Below, piece after piece: positions 35,685-46,276 of a stretch of 64,000 nt of DNA. Under the pieces are notes generated by a model, which had not been told where the DNA came from, did not search any database, and saw only the letters and a program-made list of their open reading frames with translations. A program made the translations under genes and the position numbers. This DNA comes from Pseudomonadota bacterium (GTDB lineage Bacteria; Pseudomonadota; Alphaproteobacteria; Sneathiellales; Sneathiellaceae), in assembly GCA_024743055.1 (NCBI GenBank), contig JANSXH010000003.1, forward strand, positions 228,384 to 292,383. The letters are read 5' to 3'. Position 1 is the stretch's first letter. The number at the start of each line of letters is the position of its first letter.

Positions 35685-37073
35685 TTAAAGTGGTACGAAC
35701 CGGCGAAGTTTACCGGTTTCTTTATGGCGCGTTACCGCGTCAACAAACTCGAGAGTAATCTCGGGTTCCTGCATTCCCTGCTCTTTAAGCGCAGCTACCA
35801 GATCTGAGGTCAGAAGGGCTTCATCGATATCGCCCGCCCTGACGATGGATATCTTTGCCCCTTTTTCCGTCTGCCAAACCTGGTATTCCTCTATGTTTGG
35901 ATGCTGCCCCAGAGGAGTTCGGAACACGAGCGGATGGACTTTTGCATCGCCTGCATATTTAAAGGCATCATCGGCACGCCCTCTGACTTCTTTAATCAGA
36001 GGATAAACGGCCCCGCAGTTACAAGGCTTAGAGTCCGGGATTGCAATGTCAGAGATCTCATAGCGGATCATTGGTAGGCTGGTTCCAAACAGAGAGGTGG
36101 CCAGAATCTTATCAATTTTGTCGGGATCGTCAGTTGCTTTGTTCTCGGCATCAACAAATTCGCAAATGATCATATCTTCATTGAGATGCATTCCTTCATG
36201 GGCATCGCATTCGACGGCGATATGCCCGACTTCCACACATCCCCACATGTTATTGATTTTGAGGTTCCAAGCCTTCTTTGCGGCAATCCGGGTTTCCTCC
36301 AATAAGGGTTCTGAGTTTGTGGAGACACGAGTAGGAGAAATTCTAAGATTTCCCGCGACTGCCTCGGCGGCGAGTTCCTGAATAGCTGAGGAAAAACCGT
36401 TAATGTGGGTTGGTTGTGCGGTGTTCAGCTGCTCCACCAACTCCTTCATAGGAGTTGCCGCCGGGAACCAATCCACCTTTGCTTCGGTATCCGGCGTCAC
36501 TGAGAACAGAAAAGGACTGCCATGCACAGTTTCTCCGGCTTCGACAACGGCCAGTAATCGTTTGCCAGTTAACTTTTCAGGAGGCTCATCTCGCATCTGA
36601 TAGCGAAATGACGCACAGGCAATCTCGACGAATTCTTCCCAACCCCAAACAAAAACACCCCTCGACCCGGTTGAGCCGCCAGTCGCGAAAATCTCATAGT
36701 CATCAAGATAGTAATAAGGTGCGTCCGGGTCACGGAGCTTGCGGGTAATATGATCATTTGCCCCTGCAAGAGTCAGGCGCTTGTCGGTAACGATGTCGTC
36801 CCAATTGGACATAACATCACTTTTAGTCATCGTGGGAAGTGTAGTCAGATCAGCTTCAGTCATATTTGCAATATCTACATGTTGAAGCCGTTTGCGATGC
36901 CAGTCTGAATTCTCCAACGCAAAACTCAAAGTGTTGCGCAGACCCGTTTTGCGCGCAGATGCAAGTTCTTCTTTTGACCAATTCAGTCGCTTCAGGTGAT
37001 CAGGTAGGCGCTTTGCAATGGCGTCGAGATGTCGTTGCCGTTTTTCGCCATCTAAGTGGAATCGATGTGTCAT
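35685..37073 (-). CDS. Phenylacetate-CoA ligase-like (PaaK/AMP-binding) protein
   Basis: EIFATGGSTGSRGVFVWGWEEF, NNMWGCVEVGHIAVECDAHEGMHLNEDMII, RYEISDIA. Confidence 0.82.
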   Translation of the reverse strand: MTHRFHLDGEKRQRHLDAIAKRLPDHLKRLNWSKEELASARKTGLRNTLSFALENSDWHRKRLQHVDIANMTEADLTTLPTMTKSDVMSNWDDIVTDKRLTLAGANDHITRKLRDPDAPYYYLDDYEIFATGGSTGSRGVFVWGWEEFVEIACASFRYQMRDEPPEKLTGKRLLAVVEAGETVHGSPFLFSVTPDTEAKVDWFPAATPMKELVEQLNTAQPTHINGFSSAIQELAAEAVAGNLRISPTRVSTNSEPLLEETRIAAKKAWNLKINNMWGCVEVGHIAVECDAHEGMHLNEDMIICEFVDAENKATDDPDKIDKILATSLFGTSLPMIRYEISDIAIPDSKPCNCGAVYPLIKEVRGRADDAFKYAGDAKVHPLVFRTPLGQHPNIEEYQVWQTEKGAKISIVRAGDIDEALLTSDLVAALKEQGMQEPEITLEFVDAVTRHKETGKLRRFVPL

Positions 37074-37154
37074 TCTGAATTCCCCGCCATAAAGTACACT
37101 TGCACTCAGGCTATCCATATCTGGTAAGGGGTCAACCTTTTCGGGTTGCTTTCT

Positions 37155-37802
37155 TCAGGCAGTCGCCGCCTGCACCGTCTCAGGATATGCTTTCTGAAAA
37201 GCCTCTATCTCGGCACAGCGCTCGCCAATAGCTGTAATGCGCGAAAGATGAGAGAAATCCGCTCCCCATCGGTTAGCATTGTAGAGTTGTGGCATTAGGC
37301 ATATGTCGGCAAGGGTTGGCCAATTACCATAGCAAAAATCTCCGTCCCCCGCCTTCTGAATAAGAATTTCAAGAGCTGTGAGCCCCTTGATAATGAAATG
37401 CTGCATCCAGGCTACCCGATCCTGATCTCCACCGTCCATCAGATCGATCACCTTGGCGACAACATTCAAGTTACATATCGGATGAATATCCATGGAAATA
37501 AGATGCGCCATTGCCCGAACTTTCTGACGGGCGAGGGCTGATCCGGGGAGCACTGGAATATCAGAGCGGGTTTCGTCCAGATACTCAATGATAGACAAGG
37601 ACTGGGTCATCGTCTCTCCGTCCAGAACCAGTGCCGGTACATAGCCTTGCGGATTACGTTCCAGATGCTCAGTCGTCTGATGCTCATTTGACTGAAGATT
37701 TATGGGAATGGCAGCATAGGGGATATTTTTCAAGTTGAGGGCGATACGAATGCGATAGCTGGCGGAGGAGCGCCAATAGTCATAAAGAACGATGTTATCC
37801 AT
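37155..37802 (-). CDS. maiA: Maleylacetoacetate isomerase
   Basis: MDNIVLYDYWRSSASYRIRIALNLKNIPYAAIPINL; zeta-class GST motif SSASYR; next to hmgA/FAH cluster. Confidence 0.9.
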   Translation of the reverse strand: MDNIVLYDYWRSSASYRIRIALNLKNIPYAAIPINLQSNEHQTTEHLERNPQGYVPALVLDGETMTQSLSIIEYLDETRSDIPVLPGSALARQKVRAMAHLISMDIHPICNLNVVAKVIDLMDGGDQDRVAWMQHFIIKGLTALEILIQKAGDGDFCYGNWPTLADICLMPQLYNANRWGADFSHLSRITAIGERCAEIEAFQKAYPETVQAATA

Positions 37803-37818
37803 AGCGCGTCTTTCTGTC

Positions 37819-38016
37819 TTATTTATCCGTAGCGGTACGAAGGGCTGCCGCCAGAACCTCAATATCCCCGATTTCGTTGGCCAAGATTAGCACAAGCCGG
37901 GCGTTTAAGGCTACGGACTCGTCATATTCCAGACCTTCATGGGCGGTGATAAGCAATTCGTAGAAGTCATCGCCTTTATCCTTAAGCTTATCCTCACCGG
38001 TCAGTTTTTCAGTCAT
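37819..38016 (-). CDS. Small DUF2783-like protein
   Basis: 65 aa; ATGA overlap with upstream FAD monooxygenase gene; DDFYELLITAHEGLEYDESVALNARLVLILANEIGD. Confidence 0.75.
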   Translation of the reverse strand: MTEKLTGEDKLKDKGDDFYELLITAHEGLEYDESVALNARLVLILANEIGDIEVLAAALRTATDK

Positions 38017-39653
38017 TCAGCTGCCTCCATCATTGACCCAGCGTTTGCCCGGCGAAGGGCGGTAGGCAAGCACTCTACCTCCGACAGGTCGAAACAGGCA
38101 GCGATGTGTTGATCAGGACGAACCAAATAGATTTTGTTTTCTCCAAACTCAGCAATAATGGTACCAGTCACATCGACCAACTCGTCTGTTTCGTCCGTTT
38201 CCGACGCGCTGACATGAAGTTTTTTGAGGCCCTCAGGATCGTATTCTTTTGCCGCCTCCCCAGTCGTCAGTAGGATAAATTCTCCGCCGAGATGATTAAG
38301 CAGCCAACCCCTCTTGCCATTTTGTGTTACGGCAGCATCCGGACAGACAGTTCCTGGAGGAATGCTTGTGGGAGAAGTAGCAGGCGTCTGTAAAGCCATA
38401 TCGGCCAGCGAACAAGGAGCTGAAAGCCGTCCGGAGTTGACCAGCTTGCGGGCAAAAGGAAGATGTTCAGCCATATTCAGGACTTCCTGGCGAAAGATCG
38501 CCTCCATCTTCGATTTCGGCGTCATGAAGTTGGTTGCCCGAGATGAATGAAGGATATTTTCAGCAGATCCATGGCTGCGTTCTTCGTGATAACTTTCCAG
38601 TAATGCAGGCTCTGCGGCTCCTTTCAATACTGCGGCGAGCTTCCATCCCAGATTATCGACATCCTGAATGCCACCATTACCGCCCCGCGCGCCGAAGGGT
38701 GAGACCACATGTGCGCTGTCGCCAACGAAAATGATCCGGTCATGAATAAACCTGTCCAGCTTGGCACAGGTAAAGCTGTAGACGCTTACCCAATCGAGAT
38801 CGAATTTCCTGTCGCCGACCACCTGTTTGATGCGGCGGATAACATTTTCAGGCTTCGCCTCTTCTTCCGGATATGCTTCCGGTCCGAGCTGTAGATCGAT
38901 GCGATAAATATTGTCCGGTTGCTTATGGAGCAGGGCCGACTGGCCATTGTGAAAGGGAGGCTCAAACCAGAACCATCTTTCATGAGTTTCATCATCAGGA
39001 AAGGGAGACTGTTCCATCTCCACATCTGCAATCAGAAATCTCTCTTCAAATGTATGACCCTTGAAGGGAAGTCCTAACCGCTCTCGCACTGACGATTTTG
39101 CCCCGTCGCAGGCAACGACATATTCAGCGTCGAGTGTGTAATTGCCTTCAGGTGTAGAGACCGAGACAGTGACTTTCTCATCCTCCAGCTCTTCGTCCGT
39201 TACCTTGCTGAGCCAGCGCAAATCAATGAGATCCGGGAAGTCCTGGGTGCGTTCTACCAGATATTGTTCCACGTAATATTGCTGTAAGTTTATGAAAGCC
39301 GGCATCTTGTGATTATCGTCGGGTAGAAGATCGAAATTGTAGACTTCCTCTTCTCCATGAAACAGGCGTCCCACTTTCCATGTCACCCCTTTTTCCAACA
39401 TGCGGTCGGCGACCCCGAGCCTGTCAAAAATCTCCAATGTTCGTTTGGCCCAGCAGATGGCGCGGGACCCGACAGAGACGACGTTGTTGTCGTCCAAGAC
39501 TACACTTCTGATGCCATGGAGGGCAAGGTCAATGGCCATGGAGAGGCCGATAGGTCCCGCACCTACAATGGCCACCGGATAGAGCTGCTGGCTTTTTCCA
39601 TCTAGCTCAAGAGGCCGCTTAAAGGGATAGGGGATGTTTTCATAATGTGGCAT
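38013..39653 (-). CDS. FAD-dependent aromatic hydroxylase (MhpA-like)
   Basis: VAIVGAGPIGLSMAIDLALHGIRSVVLDD; FVGDSAHVVSPFGARGGNGGIQDVDNLGWKLA. Confidence 0.9.
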   Translation of the reverse strand: MPHYENIPYPFKRPLELDGKSQQLYPVAIVGAGPIGLSMAIDLALHGIRSVVLDDNNVVSVGSRAICWAKRTLEIFDRLGVADRMLEKGVTWKVGRLFHGEEEVYNFDLLPDDNHKMPAFINLQQYYVEQYLVERTQDFPDLIDLRWLSKVTDEELEDEKVTVSVSTPEGNYTLDAEYVVACDGAKSSVRERLGLPFKGHTFEERFLIADVEMEQSPFPDDETHERWFWFEPPFHNGQSALLHKQPDNIYRIDLQLGPEAYPEEEAKPENVIRRIKQVVGDRKFDLDWVSVYSFTCAKLDRFIHDRIIFVGDSAHVVSPFGARGGNGGIQDVDNLGWKLAAVLKGAAEPALLESYHEERSHGSAENILHSSRATNFMTPKSKMEAIFRQEVLNMAEHLPFARKLVNSGRLSAPCSLADMALQTPATSPTSIPPGTVCPDAAVTQNGKRGWLLNHLGGEFILLTTGEAAKEYDPEGLKKLHVSASETDETDELVDVTGTIIAEFGENKIYLVRPDQHIAACFDLSEVECLPTALRRANAGSMMEAAE

Positions 39654-39657
39654 CGGA

Positions 39658-40608
39658 TTATCCTTGCAACGCTGCCCACATTTCCTTATCGCGTTCCGCT
39701 GTCCAGATGCGGGGCGTATCAATTCCCTGAGCCTCGTCATAGGCACGGGCGACATTGAAAGGCAGGCAATGCTCATAGATGGCATAGTCGGCAAATTTCG
39801 GATCACACTCTGCCCGAACCGCATCCCAGGCTTCTTTTAAAGTACCACCGCGTGCCGCGACGGCAGCAGCTGGCCGGTAGGTGCTTTCCACGAAGTCGCG
39901 GGTGTTGGTGAGAGCGGCAGTTACCAGCTCCTCTCCAACCAGGGCGTCGCCCCGGCCAGGAACAATGGCGTTGGGCTTGAAGGCGGCAATAGCGTCGAGT
40001 GTTTTGCCCCAATCGTTGAAATGGCCGTCACCGCAATAGCAGGCGGAGTGATACTCAACTACGTCGCCGCTGAAGATAACGCCCTCATCCGGCACATATG
40101 TGACGACATCGCCGGCAGTGTGCGCCCGGCCAAGATGCATCAGATCAACCCGGCGGGACCCGAGATAGACGGTCATCCGATCAGAGAATGTTTGGGTCGG
40201 CCAGGTCAATCCTGGAATCTCTTCGTGGGCTTCAAACAGGCGCGGAAAGCGCTCAAACTCGCTATCCCAGTCTTCCTGACCTCGTTCAGCGACCATGGCC
40301 CGGCATTTGTCTGAGGCGATAACCTGCTCGGCCTGATAGGCTGAGGCGCCAAGGACGCGCACTGCATGATAATGGGAGAGGACAACGAACTTGATGGGCT
40401 TGTCGGTGACCGTGCGAATTTTCTCGATCACCATATTGGCCATACGTGGCGTGGCCTGGGTATCAATCACCATAACGCTGTCGTCGCCAATAATGACGCC
40501 AGTATTGGGATCTCCCTCGGCGGTAAAGGCCCAAAGATCTCTCCCGATTTCCGTAAAGGAAATGGTTTTTTCTTCCATGTCACCCTGAGAGGCAAATGCT
40601 TTGCTCAT
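39658..40608 (-). CDS. MBL-fold metallohydrolase
   Basis: VIIGDDSVMVIDTQATPRMANMVIEKIR; SHYHAVRVLGA (modified HxHxDH); HLGRAHTAGDVVTYVPDEGVIFSGDVVE. Confidence 0.85.
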   Translation of the reverse strand: MSKAFASQGDMEEKTISFTEIGRDLWAFTAEGDPNTGVIIGDDSVMVIDTQATPRMANMVIEKIRTVTDKPIKFVVLSHYHAVRVLGASAYQAEQVIASDKCRAMVAERGQEDWDSEFERFPRLFEAHEEIPGLTWPTQTFSDRMTVYLGSRRVDLMHLGRAHTAGDVVTYVPDEGVIFSGDVVEYHSACYCGDGHFNDWGKTLDAIAAFKPNAIVPGRGDALVGEELVTAALTNTRDFVESTYRPAAAVAARGGTLKEAWDAVRAECDPKFADYAIYEHCLPFNVARAYDEAQGIDTPRIWTAERDKEMWAALQG

Positions 40609-40627
40609 GTTTTTTCCTTGATATTGT

Positions 40628-41650
40628 TTAATTGTTTGTTGGTTTGTATTGCGCGACGGCCTGGTCTATGGCACCAAAAATGGAGTTGCCGTCCGCATCC
40701 TTCATTTCAATGCGCACCGTATCGCCGAATTTCATAAAAGGTGTGGTAGGCTGGCCGTTATTGATGGTTTCGATCATGCGAATCTCGGCGATGCAGGCAT
40801 ATCCGGCACCGCCTTCCTCAATGGATTTCCCTGGGCCATCGTCGAGCTTGTTGGAGACGGTACCGGAGCCTATAATTGTCCCGGCCGAAAGGGGTCGTGT
40901 CTTGGCGGCATGGACAATGAGCTCTGCAAAATCGAAGGTCATGTCAATCCCGGCATTGGCTTTGCCGAAGAGCGAGTCATTGTAGGTAACCAACAGGGGC
41001 AGATGGAGCTTTGCATCCTTCCAGGCATCCCCAAGGCTATTCGGAGTCACGGCAACGGGTGAAAAAGCGCTCGACGGCTTGGCGTGAAAAAAGCCGAAGC
41101 CTTTGCCGAGCTCTGCCGGAATAAGCCCCCGCAAAGAAACATCATTGACCAGCATCACGAGCCGGATGGCCTCTTTGGCTTCCTCCAGGCCCGCGCCCAT
41201 GGACACGTCATCGACGATAACGGCGACTTCCCCTTCCATATCGATGCCGTAAGCTTCATCTGCCATCAGAATGGGATCCTTGGGCGCCAGAAAACTGTCG
41301 GAACCGCCCTGATACATCAAAGGATCTGTCCAGAAGGATGGCGGCATCTCCGCATTTCTGGCCTTTCGAACCAGCTCCACATGATTGACATAGGCGGATC
41401 CGTCAGCCCACTGGTACGCTCGCGGAAGAGGTGAGAGAGCAGCCTCCTCGTCAAATGTGTCGCCAAGGGATGGATCAGCTGTCAGTTTAGCTGAAAGTTT
41501 TTCCAACGCCGGTGCGACAACCGACCAATCATCAAGGGCAGCCTGCAGAGTTTCGGCGATTCCATCTGCCGGGGCATAGCGGGAGAGGTCATCGGAGACC
41601 ACAACCAGTTTCCCATCCCTTGAGGGGGATCTTAAACTCGCTAGTTTCAT
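40628..41650 (-). CDS. Fumarylacetoacetate hydrolase family protein
   Basis: [52 protein letters not shown] overlap with hmgA. Confidence 0.9.
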   Translation of the reverse strand: MKLASLRSPSRDGKLVVVSDDLSRYAPADGIAETLQAALDDWSVVAPALEKLSAKLTADPSLGDTFDEEAALSPLPRAYQWADGSAYVNHVELVRKARNAEMPPSFWTDPLMYQGGSDSFLAPKDPILMADEAYGIDMEGEVAVIVDDVSMGAGLEEAKEAIRLVMLVNDVSLRGLIPAELGKGFGFFHAKPSSAFSPVAVTPNSLGDAWKDAKLHLPLLVTYNDSLFGKANAGIDMTFDFAELIVHAAKTRPLSAGTIIGSGTVSNKLDDGPGKSIEEGGAGYACIAEIRMIETINNGQPTTPFMKFGDTVRIEMKDADGNSIFGAIDQAVAQYKPTNN

Positions 41651-42957
41651 TTCTTTCCTTCCACTGTGCCGTCGAACCGTTTATCCAGGCCCTTCCAGCA
41701 ATCTATATAGTCATTTTGCAGTGTTTCCAGGTTCGCACCAAATTCCGTAACCTGTTGCGGATATCTGGTTTCGAACATGAACGCCATGGTGCCGTCCAGC
41801 TTCATGGGTTCAAGATCGCTGTTGCTCGCCTTTTCAAACCCATCAGTATCTGGACCGTGGGGCAACATCAGATTATGTAGGCTCATACCGCCGGGTACAA
41901 AGCCTTCCTCTTTGGCATCATACTGACCATAGATAAGGCCCATAAACTCGCTCATGATATTGCGATGATACCAGGGGGGTCGAAATGTGTCCTCAGCCAC
42001 CATCCAACGCGGCGGAAAAATCACGAAATCCACATTCGCCGTGCCGGGTTCTCCAAGCGGCGCCGTCAAGACGGTAAAAATAGATGGATCCGGATGATCG
42101 TATAGAACGGCTGCTACCGTGCAGAAATCCTTCAGATCATATTTGAAGGGAGCAAAGTTACCGTGCCAGGCCACAACATCGAGGGGAGAATGGCCGATAT
42201 CCGTGCTGTAAAAGTTTCCGCACCATTTGATCCAGACCCGACAATCGGTTTCTTTCTCTTCATAGGCAGCAATTGGGGTCTTGAAATCTCGAGCATTGGC
42301 GAGAGCATTGGCACCGATAGGACCTCTTTCCGGCAAGGTAAAGCGGGCGCCATAATTCTCGCAAATATACCCGCGCGCCTGTTCATTCATAGCGGCCACT
42401 TTGAACATAATGCCACGTGGCAGCAGGCATATCTCGCCAGGGTGCACTTCCAGGATACCGCATTCCGTTGCGATACGGAGGCCACCCATCTCCGGAACGA
42501 CAAGCATTTCCCCATCGGCGTTAAAGAAATAATCGTCAACCATATCTTGATTGAAGACATAGGTATGAGAAGCCATACCGGTCTGGGTCAGAACATCGCC
42601 GGCTGTCGTCATGGTCCGGATCCCCTCCAGAAAGTTCGTCTTTTCCGAGGGAAGGGGAATCGGGTCCCAGCGGAACTGACCGATCGGCTGACTGGCAGGC
42701 TCAGGACAAGGTGCCGATTTCCACAAGGGGAAACTGGCAGGTTCAAAGCGATTGGTATGGCGGACAGATGGCCGCATCCGGTACATCCATGTCCGGGAAT
42801 TTGTCGCGCGGGGAGCAGTGAAAGCAGAACCGGAAAGTTGCTCAGCATACAGACCATAGGCACACTTCTGTGGACTATTCCGGCCTACTGGTAAAGCGCC
42901 AGGGAGGGCCTCGGTTTCGAACTCATTGCCAAAGCCGGTCATATAGGAAAGAGCCAT
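41647..42957 (-). CDS. hmgA: Homogentisate 1,2-dioxygenase
   Basis: [76 protein letters not shown]. Confidence 0.96.
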   Translation of the reverse strand: MALSYMTGFGNEFETEALPGALPVGRNSPQKCAYGLYAEQLSGSAFTAPRATNSRTWMYRMRPSVRHTNRFEPASFPLWKSAPCPEPASQPIGQFRWDPIPLPSEKTNFLEGIRTMTTAGDVLTQTGMASHTYVFNQDMVDDYFFNADGEMLVVPEMGGLRIATECGILEVHPGEICLLPRGIMFKVAAMNEQARGYICENYGARFTLPERGPIGANALANARDFKTPIAAYEEKETDCRVWIKWCGNFYSTDIGHSPLDVVAWHGNFAPFKYDLKDFCTVAAVLYDHPDPSIFTVLTAPLGEPGTANVDFVIFPPRWMVAEDTFRPPWYHRNIMSEFMGLIYGQYDAKEEGFVPGGMSLHNLMLPHGPDTDGFEKASNSDLEPMKLDGTMAFMFETRYPQQVTEFGANLETLQNDYIDCWKGLDKRFDGTVEGKK

Positions 42958-42972
42958 CAAGACAATCCTTGT

Positions 42973-43040
42973 TGATATTCAGATGCAATATTAGTAACGT
43001 ACGTAACAGTTGAGAATGTAACTATCAAGAAAGAATATCA
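42973..43040. promoter_or_regulatory. Divergent hmgA/marR promoter region with repeat elements (candidate MarR operator)
   Basis: tgatattc (42973-42980)/gaatatca (43033-43040) 8-bp inverted repeat; three GTAAC copies (42994, 43003, 43018); acgtacgt palindrome. Confidence 0.5.
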
Positions 43041-43043
43041 CAA

Positions 43044-43499
43044 ATGTCACTTATTTTGGAACAGTTTCTGCCCTATCGCTTCAACCGAATGGCAGAAATC
43101 CTGAGCAAAAATGCCAGCCAGGCCTATCGAACGGAGTATGGCCTGACTAGACCGGAGTGGCGGGCGTTTGCATTGCTGGGCCAATACGGGACGATGACAG
43201 CCACAGAGATTTCCTATTATTCGACGATGCATAAAACCAAAGTGAGCCGGGCAGTTTATGCATTGGAGAAACGGCGATGGCTGATCCGCGGTCAGGATGA
43301 GAAAGACCGTCGGATAGAAAAGATCACCCTGACCCTGCCGGGTCGCAAAGCCTATGACCGCTTAGTTCCCTTGATGCTAAAAGCGGAAGAAGACATTCTT
43401 TCCCGACTTGGCAAATCTAATGCCGATGCTCTCCGTCAAGGACTGGATGCTCTCGAGGAACTTTTTGTTGAACCGCTGGAAGATAAAAGAAGCGGCTGA
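43044..43499 (+). CDS. MarR-family transcriptional regulator
   Basis: LTRPEWRAFALLGQYGTMTATEISYYSTMHKTKVSRAVYALEKRRWLIRGQDEKDRR. Confidence 0.92.
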   Translation: MSLILEQFLPYRFNRMAEILSKNASQAYRTEYGLTRPEWRAFALLGQYGTMTATEISYYSTMHKTKVSRAVYALEKRRWLIRGQDEKDRRIEKITLTLPGRKAYDRLVPLMLKAEEDILSRLGKSNADALRQGLDALEELFVEPLEDKRSG

Positions 43500-43504
43500 A
43501 AGTC

Positions 43505-44317
43505 CTATTGCTGCATAACCACGGGAAACAGATCGCTATCCAAAGGGGCGCCCGGCGCAATCAATGGATCCCGCAGCATCTTTTGCAGATTTGGGCGCGG
43601 ATTATAGGTGACGTCATCACCCGTCCAGCGTTGGATATAAGCCCGGCGCCGGACATTGGCGAGGCGGTTTGGCTGGGCGCCGTGCAAAGTGAGCCCATGA
43701 TGAATGGTACAATCTCCCGGCTCCAATTCAAATGAAACAATGTCATAAGCATCGCGATCCGCTTCGACATCCGGTACTTCCGGGAGATCCTCTTCATAGG
43801 TCTGGTTCGGATCGAAGCTGATGGCCAAGTATTTCTGCCCCCAGCGATGAGACCCGCGCAAATATTCCACTGCGCCGCTGTCAAAAGTGACAGGGTCAAG
43901 GGCAAGCCAAAGGGTCGAGACCTGATTTCCGGCTACGGGCCAATAGGTATAATCCTGATGCCATGCCGTTGGTGTTGAGGTATCGGGTTCTTTAACAAGA
44001 ATCTGGTCAAACAGTAGATTGACCTTTTTTGCCTGCATCAGGGTCGCAGCGATAGCCGGGGCAGGGGAGTCAAAAACAGCATCCCTAAAGCCATCGATAT
44101 GATGACAAACAAAAGTATCACCAAAGAAGAAGCCCGTCGCATCCTCTGCATCAATGCTCTTGACCATACCTGAAGGATTGGCGATGTCCTGATCGATCAG
44201 ATCCCGCAGATGGTCGACCCAATATTTGTCAAAAAACCCGCGCAAGCAAACGACGCCATCTTCCTCAAATGTCTTGATTTCTGCCTCTGTGATATCCCGG
44301 TGCAGCTTGTTATTCAT
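43505..44317 (-). CDS. Phytanoyl-CoA dioxygenase family protein
   Basis: AWHQDYTYWPV (HxD); EPGDCTIHHGLTLHGAQPN distal His. Confidence 0.9.
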   Translation of the reverse strand: MNNKLHRDITEAEIKTFEEDGVVCLRGFFDKYWVDHLRDLIDQDIANPSGMVKSIDAEDATGFFFGDTFVCHHIDGFRDAVFDSPAPAIAATLMQAKKVNLLFDQILVKEPDTSTPTAWHQDYTYWPVAGNQVSTLWLALDPVTFDSGAVEYLRGSHRWGQKYLAISFDPNQTYEEDLPEVPDVEADRDAYDIVSFELEPGDCTIHHGLTLHGAQPNRLANVRRRAYIQRWTGDDVTYNPRPNLQKMLRDPLIAPGAPLDSDLFPVVMQQ

Positions 44318-44389
44318 TGATTATTGCCTCAATATTGTTTCCGGTAAGCTGTTTGCCCTATATTAGCATATTGATCAGGAAATCCGAAA

Positions 44390-45028
44390 TTGGACGCCAC
44401 TATTCCTCCACATCCTGCCGAAGCTTATTTCCGCAACACTTATTTGTGGCCGGACGAAAAAATCTTGTGGAGTGGGAGTCCCGGTCGCGTGAGATCCATG
44501 AGATTTAACTGGTGGTTCTCCATCATCGGCTGTTTTTTGTGCGTGTTTCTTTTCAGAATCTGGCTTGCGACACCTGAGATTTCGGATGTGCGGTTGCCGG
44601 AAGCCCTGTTCGTCCTGTTTTCAGTCTGGCTGGCCGCGACCCCATTGCGATACTTATGGAAGGCGTCGCGTACTGCTTACTTTGTCACAGATAAGCGAGC
44701 GGTCATTCTGGAGAAAGGGTTTCGGGTCCGTGAAACGGTTTTCCATCCCGCAGATATTACAGACTATCAAGTAACAAGAAGGGCCGGGGATCGCGGTAAC
44801 ATCCGCCTTCGGATCAGTAAAAGGCGGAACAAAACAGCGTATGAAGAAGACCGGGAAAAGTGGATAGGGCGTCCCAGAGGAAATTTGGTCTGGGTCGGCT
44901 CACCCACCTTCGTGTCTTATCTTGACGGCTTCTGGGATGTTGAGCATATCTCAATCGCCGATGCTGCATTAAAAAAGCTGGTCGGTAAAAACTTTGATAC
45001 CTGTGCCCCCTCCCACCGGCAAATTTAA
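44390..45028 (+). CDS. Two-TM bacterial PH-domain-like membrane protein
   Basis: KILWSGSPGRVRSMRFNWWFSIIG; YFVTDKRAVILEKGFRVRETVFHPADITDYQ; TTG start at 44390 possible. Confidence 0.65.
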   Translation: MDATIPPHPAEAYFRNTYLWPDEKILWSGSPGRVRSMRFNWWFSIIGCFLCVFLFRIWLATPEISDVRLPEALFVLFSVWLAATPLRYLWKASRTAYFVTDKRAVILEKGFRVRETVFHPADITDYQVTRRAGDRGNIRLRISKRRNKTAYEEDREKWIGRPRGNLVWVGSPTFVSYLDGFWDVEHISIADAALKKLVGKNFDTCAPSHRQI

Positions 45029-45633
45029 GCCCGCGCTGTTGGACGGCTTGCGACACGACCCCACCAATCGTTGAGATGGGTATGGGATTCCGGCACCCGA
45101 ACCCCTACGGCTTTCCCCATCAGAATGGCGCATTGCCCGGTGATGTCTGCAATCGTGTAATCATCTGTCACCAAGAATTCCCGGCCTTCCAAGGCGTCGT
45201 TGAACCAGTCAAGGGATTTGGTGGCATGGGCTTTACGGTCTTCGGCATAATCCGGGATTTGCTGGACCGTGCCTTTCCACATGGGATGGGTATGGGTAAA
45301 TATATCGATTAACGGGCGAAGCAATTCCAGCTCCAGACGCCGGCTCCACATTTCAACTCTGGCCCGCTCGATAGCCGTCCGGCCCAACAAAGGAGGCTCT
45401 GGATATTCCTCTTCCAGATAGCGACAGATGGCGTGGCTTTCCGAAATACAGGTGCCGTCATCCAGCTCCAGCATCGGCATGCGGCCCAGGCGGTTTTTTT
45501 CCAGATAGCTCTCTGTCTTATTGTAACCGGTGGCAAGATCGATTTCCTGCTTGGGAATTTCTATTCCTTTTTCTGCAATGAATATGCGAACTCGGCGGGC
45601 GTTGGGGGAGGCGGGGAGGTCGTAGAGTTTCAT
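45025..45633 (-). CDS. Glutathione S-transferase family protein
   Basis: MKLYDLPASPNARRVRIFIAEKGIEIPKQEIDL; GRMPMLELDDG; ISESHAICRYLEE. Confidence 0.9.
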   Translation of the reverse strand: MKLYDLPASPNARRVRIFIAEKGIEIPKQEIDLATGYNKTESYLEKNRLGRMPMLELDDGTCISESHAICRYLEEEYPEPPLLGRTAIERARVEMWSRRLELELLRPLIDIFTHTHPMWKGTVQQIPDYAEDRKAHATKSLDWFNDALEGREFLVTDDYTIADITGQCAILMGKAVGVRVPESHTHLNDWWGRVASRPTARA

Positions 45634-45670
45634 GAGTTAGTCCCATTTATTTGACCGGAACCCCGTTTTG

Positions 45671-46276
45671 TCAGGCGTGGCTCCAGTTTTCTGGTTCATC
45701 TGAATTTTTTGGCGACAGACCCAGAATATCACCTTCTGAGTTGATGCCAAGCCCTAGGACTGTTCGATTGGCATATCCGAAATAGGCGATCACTTGATTA
45801 ATCTCCAATATTTCCCCATCTTCCAGACCGGAATTTCGAAGCTCTTCAATCATATTGGAATCAATCTGAGACGGACGCGTCGTCAGCAGGTTGGCATAAA
45901 GCATCATGGCAAGATCTGAGCCTTCAAAGATCCGTTCCGGCTGACCAGCTTCCAGTGCCCCACGGATGCATTCTGATTTTTCGTCATCCTTCAAAAGGCG
46001 TTTCAACCCCTGAAAATGATGCTCCACACAGTAGTCACAAGCGTTTAGCAAACTGACATAGATTCCAATCGCCTCCAATTTCCATTTAGGAACATTGTTG
46101 GCCGAGTTATGCAGGACATGCTTATACAGGCCCATATGGCCTTCCATGGTATGGGGCCGCAACGAATGGGCCAGCATGATGTTGTCCACATTGTCATCGG
46201 GGCCTTTAACCCTGTCATAAAGCTTCTTGAGCTTGCCTGTGGCCTCGTTATAGGAGATGGTTTTGATCCAGGTCAT
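45671..46276 (-). CDS. AhpD/carboxymuconolactone decarboxylase-like (peroxidase-related) protein
   Basis: YVSLLNACDYCVEHHFQGLKRLL CxxC/H motif. Confidence 0.88.
   Translation of the reverse strand: MTWIKTISYNEATGKLKKLYDRVKGPDDNVDNIMLAHSLRPHTMEGHMGLYKHVLHNSANNVPKWKLEAIGIYVSLLNACDYCVEHHFQGLKRLLKDDEKSECIRGALEAGQPERIFEGSDLAMMLYANLLTTRPSQIDSNMIEELRNSGLEDGEILEINQVIAYFGYANRTVLGLGINSEGDILGLSPKNSDEPENWSHA

Noticed and set aside
9870-45633. Multiple GST-family genes (9870, 24481, 37155, 45025) as a possible linked system
   Set aside because: They are scattered, on different strands and in unrelated contexts; GST multiplicity is common in alphaproteobacteria.
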